A DNA stretch of 59,673 bases from Paulinella micropora (lineage: Eukaryota; Cercozoa; Imbricatea; Euglyphida), in the NCBI GenBank assembly GCA_009731375.1, contig BJOX01000147.1, positions 493,200-552,872 of the forward strand, in the 5' to 3' direction. A model generated the notes under the pieces. That model was not told where the DNA came from. It worked only from the letters and a program-made list of their open reading frames with translations, and searched no databases. Shown here in pieces: positions 54,996 through 59,673 of the stretch (position 1 is its first letter; every line of letters starts with the position of its first letter). The translations under genes were made by a program, and so were the position numbers.

Positions 54996-55811
54996 TCAAG
55001 TGGTGTAGCGGCCCTGGCGATCGACCTGCCTCGGCTTCTTGGGGACGATGCTGTCGCGCCGGAACTGTTCGGCGCCCAGGGGCCCGCACCGGCGGTAGGT
55101 AGGCTGCTCGCCCCCGTCCAGCCACGAAGACACGCGCACAATGTCGCCGGGCCGCACGCCCCACCAGCGAGCGGCGGGGTCGCCGCTGTGCAGGACGGGA
55201 AACTGCTCCTGGGGCAGCACCGAGTAGGTCCTGGCCAGCTCGCTCACTTCCTCCGGGGCCAGCACCCGGTGCTCCGCGAAGTACGGGCCGTGCGTGTCGG
55301 GCGGGAACAGCAGTTCGTCCTCGGTCCAGAACTCCACGGTCCAGCCCAGGCCGCGCGCGCGGCCCGCCAGCAGCTTGGCCACGGGCTGCCGCCGCTTGCG
55401 GTGGAGGAGCCAGACGGTGCGGGGGCCCGCCCCGTGCCGGTCCTCCAGGTCCTGCAGCCAGGCCTCGGCCGTCGCGCTGCTGAGGGAAGCCCCGCCCGGA
55501 TCCTGTGCCCTGCCCCAGCACACCGACAGCGGGGGGAGCGGCTGGGCCGCCGCGGCCGGGGGCAGGAACGGCAGCCACTCACCCACTACGTCCCGTGGGT
55601 GCGACAGCCGCCGGGCGTAGCCGCGCTGCACCAGCAGCCTCGTCAGGTGCTCGGCTACGACGGAGCCCAGCCACCCACAGTCACACGCAGAGCCGTTCAC
55701 GCACACGAGTTCGCTGCCCTGGCAGTCGGGGCAGGCGTGCTGGCGCGGGATGCGGGCCGCGCGGGAGCGGGCCCCCGGCCTGGCCGCCAGGCAGTCGTCC
55801 ACGCTCAGCAT
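54996..55811 (-). CDS. DNA-directed RNA polymerase subunit 5 (Rpb5/RPABC1-like)
   Basis: ATG 55811 opens 271 residues. The C-terminal part carries the conserved Rpb5 assembly domain: FWTEDELLFPPDTHGPYF, AEHRVLAPEEVSELARTYSVL, QFPVLHSGDPAARWWGVRPGD and a final TYRRC, in the order known for eukaryotic and giant-virus Rpb5 (and archaeal RpoH). The middle has the jaw-domain start (LTRLLVQRGYARRLSHP). The first 50 residues include CPDCQG...CDCGW, a zinc-ribbon-like addition not typical of cellular Rpb5. Cellular Rpb5 is about 210 residues, so the extra length is mostly N-terminal. The protein contacts downstream DNA in RNA polymerases. A single-copy, intronless, GC-rich gene among unknown genes supports a large DNA virus with its own transcription machinery, though host origin is not excluded. 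Confidence 0.85.
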   Translation of the reverse strand: MLSVDDCLAARPGARSRAARIPRQHACPDCQGSELVCVNGSACDCGWLGSVVAEHLTRLLVQRGYARRLSHPRDVVGEWLPFLPPAAAAQPLPPLSVCWGRAQDPGGASLSSATAEAWLQDLEDRHGAGPRTVWLLHRKRRQPVAKLLAGRARGLGWTVEFWTEDELLFPPDTHGPYFAEHRVLAPEEVSELARTYSVLPQEQFPVLHSGDPAARWWGVRPGDIVRVSSWLDGGEQPTYRRCGPLGAEQFRRDSIVPKKPRQVDRQGRYTT

Positions 55812-56133
55812 TTCTGCTGGCCGGGGGCGGGCAGCGGGGCGGCCCCCCCCCCCCGCCCCCACAGGGGGGACGGCAGCGGCGGCCCCTCCCCGCCCCCGCA
55901 GGCGGGGGGGGGCTGCACACGGGGGAGGGGGAGCGGGCCTCGTCGCTCGGTCCGGGTCCCTCCCCTCCTGTCCCTGGGCCACCCCGGGCGTGGCGCTGGC
56001 CGGGGTGGGGCCAGGGGGGGCAGCGCGCCGGCGGTCCCCCACCTCGGCCCGCGTGCACGCCGGCCCGGACGCCCCCTCCGCCGGTCAGGTCGTCCCGCGC
56101 GGCGGGGCCAGCCAAAAGGCCCCAGCCTCAAAA
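55812..56133. other. Divergent spacer, no gene seen
   Basis: Head-to-head region between the Rpb5 gene and the plus-strand gene at 56134. GC-rich with C- and G-runs (55838-55860, 55900-55915). The frames open here are composition artefacts. Confidence 0.4.
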
Positions 56134-56643
56134 ATGCCACCCTCCGCCGTGTGTGCAGCCCGGCGCCGGGGCACGGTCAAGTACAGTTTCAAGGGGTTGC
56201 GCCGCGGGCCGCTGCTGGGCAGGTACAGGCCGGGGCACAGCCGGCGCTGGACGGCGTGGGTGCCGGCCTGCCGGCCCTGCTCGGAGAGGGGCCTCTTCCG
56301 GCGCGCCGGGGCCGCGACGCCCGAGCGCTGCGGGCGCCACGCTCGGGCGGAGGCGGATTCCGAGACTGAGACCGACCCCGAGACAGACCTAGAGACGGAG
56401 GCTGACCCCGAGGTCCGGACCGGCGCGGACGGCGGGGACCAGGCGGGGACCGGGGGTGGCACGCCGCCGGCGGACGAGGCAGGTGGGAGGGACCGCCAGC
56501 CGCCACCCGCGCCCACCGACAACGAGCGTCGCGCGCAGTGCCTCCGGCAACTGCAGAGCTGGAGCGCCGGCCTACGGAGAGCGGAGCTCCCCGGGGTAGG
56601 GACACGCCCGGCGGCGCCCCTCCCCCCCGCGGGCGCTCTGTAG
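56134..56643 (+). CDS. Acidic/Thr-rich protein, unknown
   Basis: ATG 56134 (MPPSAVCAARRRG) opens 169 residues. The first 75 are basic and aromatic (GTVKYSFKGLRRGPLLGRYRPGHSRRW) with a Cys pair. Residues of about 72-90 are an ETDPETDLETEADPE acidic repeat. The last part is Pro/Gly-rich with a short helix (ERRAQCLRQLQSWSAGLRRAEL). The stop is at 56641-56643. No family recognised. Confidence 0.5.
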   Translation: MPPSAVCAARRRGTVKYSFKGLRRGPLLGRYRPGHSRRWTAWVPACRPCSERGLFRRAGAATPERCGRHARAEADSETETDPETDLETEADPEVRTGADGGDQAGTGGGTPPADEAGGRDRQPPPAPTDNERRAQCLRQLQSWSAGLRRAELPGVGTRPAAPLPPAGAL

Positions 56644-56799
56644 GCCCCGAGGGGCACCCACGGTCGCTCTGCTCCCCCCTCCCTCCCGGCGGACCTCCCA
56701 CTCTTCCCCCCCGGGCGCCCCCCCCCCGCGGCCCCCGCCCCGGCCCCTTGGGTCGGGAGCACGGTAGTACCACAGAACGCCAGCGCCCAGCGGACCACG

Positions 56800-56970
56800 A
56801 TGGGGAGCTATGCGCAGCGCGAACCCCTGGGCCCCTGCTGCTCTTGCTCTGGTCACCTAGCCGACGAAGGCCCCGCAGACTTCGTCCTGGCAGAGCATAC
56901 GATCCGTTTCGGCTGCGGCTGTACATTTGACTTGGCTAGCGGCCGGGCGCTGCAGCTGTGCGACCGCTAG
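56800..56970 (+). CDS. Small Cys-rich protein, 56 residues
   Basis: ATG 56800 to TAG 56968-56970. The product has CCSCSGH (residues 13-19) and FGCGCTF (37-43) with a hydrophobic stretch FVLAEHTIRF between, so a zinc-knuckle or mini RING-like fold is possible. Codon use is less monotonously GC-rich than the surrounding shadow frames, which is why I list it. An ATTAAA lies at 57155-57160. Confidence 0.45.
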   Translation: MGSYAQREPLGPCCSCSGHLADEGPADFVLAEHTIRFGCGCTFDLASGRALQLCDR

Positions 56971-57472
56971 CTGCAGCCACACTCTGGACACTGCGGCTCC
57001 GCAGCACGGGCGGACCCCCCCGGGGGGGGGCTGCTAAGCCAAGCCCGAGCTCTGGCCTGCCTCGCAACCCGCGCGCACTACCCGCGCGCACTCCCGGCGC
57101 GTGTACCTGTGCTCGCGGCGCTTGGTGCTAGTATTCTGTAACCCGTGTACCTGCATTAAAGAACCAACTCCTGACAAGGCTGAAACAGAAAAGGATACTG
57201 GGGGGGCGGTCTGGGGCCGGGGGGGGCCGGATTCGGCGCGCGCCCCGTCGGGTTGGGGGCCAAGGCCTCCACCGGGGCCACCGGCGCAGCACCAAGGCTC
57301 GGAGAAAGAGGGATGTCTGCCCCTCTACGACATTCCATGTGATAGCGTAGCCTAGGGCAGCCCCTAGCCAGCCCCCTCGCCGGCCATAGGAAAGTAGCTA
57401 GGGCCCTCGCAGCTTCTATACCGTGCTTGGTTTTTAATAAGACTAAGCGTCCCCCCCCCCGCCCCCCTCCCC
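56971..57472. other. 3' flank and convergent poly(A) region, no gene seen
   Basis: Contains plus-strand ATTAAA at 57155-57160 and minus-strand ATTAAA (TTTAAT at 57433-57438), the latter 35 bases past the stop of the LRR gene. A duplicated CCCGCGCGCACT occurs at 57068-57091. Confidence 0.5.
57433..57438 (-). terminator. Poly(A) signal ATTAAA for the LRR gene, minus strand
   Basis: TTTAAT on the plus strand reads ATTAAA on the minus strand, 35 bases past the stop codon at 57473. Confidence 0.6.
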
Positions 57473-59662
57473 TCAGTCCGGTACCCCGCTTGCCGGCCCC
57501 TTTTCCTTGCCCTCATACTCTGCGCCGAACCCCCCTGGGGGCAGTTGAGGACAGCCAGCTATTTTTAGTGTGATCGGGCCACGTGGCTGACCCTCGGGGG
57601 CGGGAAGGTGTATGGTTCTGAGTGCAGCACAGTCGTGAACTGTGAGCCACAGCGGGCCGCACAGGCGAGGCAGAATTAGTTCCTGCAGCTGCTGACAAGC
57701 CGTGACCCTGACGGAGAGCCCGGCGGCTGGCAGCTGCTGCGGGAAGCGCAGGTGTGGCAACGCGTGACATTCCTCAAAAATGAAGGTGGTCAATGCGCTA
57801 TGGCTCAGGGGGGGCAACAGGAAGTCAGTGAGGCTGCCGCATTTGCGCACCGTGATGTTGATGCTGCCGGCCTGCTTGGCTTCGCCAACAGAGGACAAAT
57901 CCACGGACCGCAGATTGGCACATTCGGCCAGCGTTACTTTGAACTTCCCTACACTGGCTAACGCTGGGAACCTGATTTCGCGCACATTGGTACATTTCTT
58001 CACCGTTACTTCGGACTCCGCTACACTGGCTAGCACAGGAAACACGACGTCGCGCAGGTTGACACATTCGTCCAGCGTTACTTGGAAGTCCCCTTCGCCG
58101 GTTAGCGCAGGGAACTCGATTTCGCGCAGGTTGACACAAGCGGCCAAGGTCAGGCTGAACTTCTTGACACTCGTTAGCGCAGGGAAACGGATTTCGTGCA
58201 GGCTGTGGCTCTGGCGGACCTGGAGCGTTGTTCCGCCCTCTACCACCGACAAACTCTCCAGCACGAGCTTGGTTGCCTGGCGAGGCGGCGTGGCTGCCGG
58301 CTCTGGACCAGCGTATTCCAGGATTAGCGGCCCATGACAACGAGTCAGGCGGGGCAGTTGCAGGCACGGCAGAGCGCTGCTGTTCTCGAGGCAAAGGCGG
58401 ATTGACTTTGCCTCCACTACACGCGGCATGGCTAGGCTGTGGAACGAGCCACAGTTATTGAACACCAGCCAGAAGGCAGGGGCCGTCGCGTTGTACTCTA
58501 GTATTTTCCGTGCGGTACGACCTACGATTGTGGCTGCGTCGTCTAGCCGCAGAGGTTCAGGAGGGGTCACTAGTGCCGGATTGAACAGAGTCAAGCTGGC
58601 CAGGTCACAATTACGTGCCACTAGTCTAACATGGCCGCCGGAGATCAGCGTCAGTGGCACACGCAACCGGTCCACAAGGATGGCGACGCGCTGCGGGATG
58701 CTGCTCCCCGCGAAGGTGTCGATGGTGCGGAGCAGGGGGCATCTCTCGAAGACAAGGTCCACCAATGCCACCTGGGCTCTCTGGGTTTGTTGGCGTGTAA
58801 GCACAAATTCTTCTAGCACAGAACAGTATCGAAGATCGACTCGTACATGGGGTCCACACCCCTCGTCATCAAGCTGCAACAAGCTCAGCCTCTTGAGCTC
58901 GGACTTCTCATGCACTGCCAGAGCGTACGGGGACCAGGTATCTACTGCTTCCAAGGACCGGCGGAAGTCACGCGCGCGTGTCAGACCCCGGCAAACACGA
59001 GGCGTTTGCAGGTGTAAGCGGAAGCCCTGCAGGCACAGGCGAGTAATCACACGCCGCCGGCCGGGCTCTGTCCACCCGTCTGGCGTAAAAGGAAATTCTC
59101 TGCTGTTAGAGTGCGACAGTTCCGCGCCTGTGCACTCCAAGCCCTTGTCCGTGCCGGGCAAGGGCCGGGCTGCGCGCAGCACCAGTTCCGTGGGCAGGGA
59201 GGGCAGGTCGGGCGGAGGCTGGAAGTACTCAAAGACTTGCTCCAATGCTGTCCAGTATTCTGCGTGGTCAGCTTTGTCTGCAGCCAGCGGCACTACGAGA
59301 GGAGAGAAGAGGAGCAATTCCTGCCGGTGGAGGCTACGCACAGCGGATTGCCAGATCTCGGGGCCCCACGTCGTGGGCACCCTCACGCCCGTCCGGTTGC
59401 AGACCTCGGACACGCTGTCCAGGGGTAGCTTAGCCAGCACAGAGCTCCGTGTTTTCTGCTGGTGCCAGCGATAAAATTGCAGGGAGCTTAAGAGCAAGGC
59501 CCGTCGTACGGTGTCGTCGCGCTCACGTTGTAAACAGGACGGGGCCACGCAGTAGGCCGCGAGGCGATCTTGTGGGCTGGCATAACCTCGCCGTAGAGCG
59601 TCGTCTAACAAACCCTGCGCGACCTCTGCTGTGCGCTGGCCTGTCTGCTCCTCGCTGCCCAT
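57473..59662 (-). CDS. BspA-type leucine-rich-repeat protein
   Basis: ATG 59662 (MGSEEQTGQRTAEV) opens an intact 729-residue frame. The N-terminal 200 residues are helical (LLDDALRRGYASPQDRLAAYC, RRALLLSSLQFYRWHQQ). From about residue 270 come Cys-containing LRR strands (VDLVFERCPLLRTIDTF, LVARNCDLASLTLF). Residues of about 480-590 are a regular series of 23-24-residue repeats with the form CxNLREIxFPALxSVxxFxVTLxE, as in LRR_5/BspA-like proteins. The end has more irregular repeats (LWLTVHDCAALRTIHLP). No signal peptide or membrane helix is visible, so an intracellular ligand-binding role is likely. LRR proteins of this type are expanded in amoebae, other protists and some of their giant viruses. 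A second, out-of-frame ATG lies five bases upstream. Confidence 0.75.
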   Translation of the reverse strand: MGSEEQTGQRTAEVAQGLLDDALRRGYASPQDRLAAYCVAPSCLQRERDDTVRRALLLSSLQFYRWHQQKTRSSVLAKLPLDSVSEVCNRTGVRVPTTWGPEIWQSAVRSLHRQELLLFSPLVVPLAADKADHAEYWTALEQVFEYFQPPPDLPSLPTELVLRAARPLPGTDKGLECTGAELSHSNSREFPFTPDGWTEPGRRRVITRLCLQGFRLHLQTPRVCRGLTRARDFRRSLEAVDTWSPYALAVHEKSELKRLSLLQLDDEGCGPHVRVDLRYCSVLEEFVLTRQQTQRAQVALVDLVFERCPLLRTIDTFAGSSIPQRVAILVDRLRVPLTLISGGHVRLVARNCDLASLTLFNPALVTPPEPLRLDDAATIVGRTARKILEYNATAPAFWLVFNNCGSFHSLAMPRVVEAKSIRLCLENSSALPCLQLPRLTRCHGPLILEYAGPEPAATPPRQATKLVLESLSVVEGGTTLQVRQSHSLHEIRFPALTSVKKFSLTLAACVNLREIEFPALTGEGDFQVTLDECVNLRDVVFPVLASVAESEVTVKKCTNVREIRFPALASVGKFKVTLAECANLRSVDLSSVGEAKQAGSINITVRKCGSLTDFLLPPLSHSALTTFIFEECHALPHLRFPQQLPAAGLSVRVTACQQLQELILPRLCGPLWLTVHDCAALRTIHLPAPEGQPRGPITLKIAGCPQLPPGGFGAEYEGKEKGPASGVPD

Positions 59663-59673
59663 GGCATGGCTTT

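Overview
The window looks like a scaffold from a eukaryotic protist or alga that carries viral DNA, or like a composite assembly of such pieces. The evidence is GT-AG introns of 51-60 bases, very long two-, four- and five-base microsatellites, AATAAA/ATTAAA poly(A) signals just after many stop codons, and nine runs of N (5505-5514, 10734-10743, 18434-18602, 21828-21885, 23791-23800, 25433-25442, 26121-26130, 29250-29435, 33725-33789). Base composition shifts sharply from AT-rich at the left end to extremely GC-rich from about 19 kb on. Many small frameshifts lie at homopolymers, so several broken genes may be consensus errors rather than true pseudogenes.

Layout. Bases 1-5.5 kb are AT-rich and look like part of a small integrating DNA virus (polinton-like virus, virophage or giant-virus relative): a fibre-like protein of more than 1100 residues running off the left edge, a charged protein, a DUF5754-like protein and a retroviral-type integrase. 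Bases 5.5-16.5 kb are host-like: microsatellites, an exact 838-base duplication, a short candidate spliced gene and a spliced minus-strand gene with a SAP-like segment. From 16.5 to 21 kb lie charged, coiled-coil and repeat-rich plus-strand coding segments, interrupted by introns, stops and frameshifts.

Bases 21-32 kb and 39-59.7 kb are compact, GC-rich, mostly intronless and coded on both strands, which is a virus-like organisation. Calls there include a broken gene of about 3.5 kb that I tentatively read as an HK97-fold (mirusvirus-like) major capsid protein with a nuclear-localisation-type motif, an RNA polymerase subunit 5 (Rpb5), an HNH nuclease, an AlkB-like 2OG-Fe(II) oxygenase, a USP-type deubiquitinase, a bestrophin-like membrane protein, leucine-rich-repeat proteins, and two secreted proteins with PKD-like and BspA/DUF285 repeats. 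Between these blocks, at 32-38.4 kb, is a spliced DUF285 gene in which each 25-residue repeat is one 75-base exon sitting in introns swollen by CTAT arrays.

How the parts fit. Rpb5 and the oxygenase suit a nuclear or partly self-sufficient large DNA virus, the capsid-like gene supplies a structural component, and the secreted BspA proteins and the deubiquitinase are plausible host-interaction genes. The coexistence of intron-rich (host-like) and intronless (virus-like) DUF285 genes on one scaffold suggests gene exchange between virus and host. I did not find terminase, portal, protease, DNA polymerase, rRNA, tRNA or CRISPR sequences in this window.
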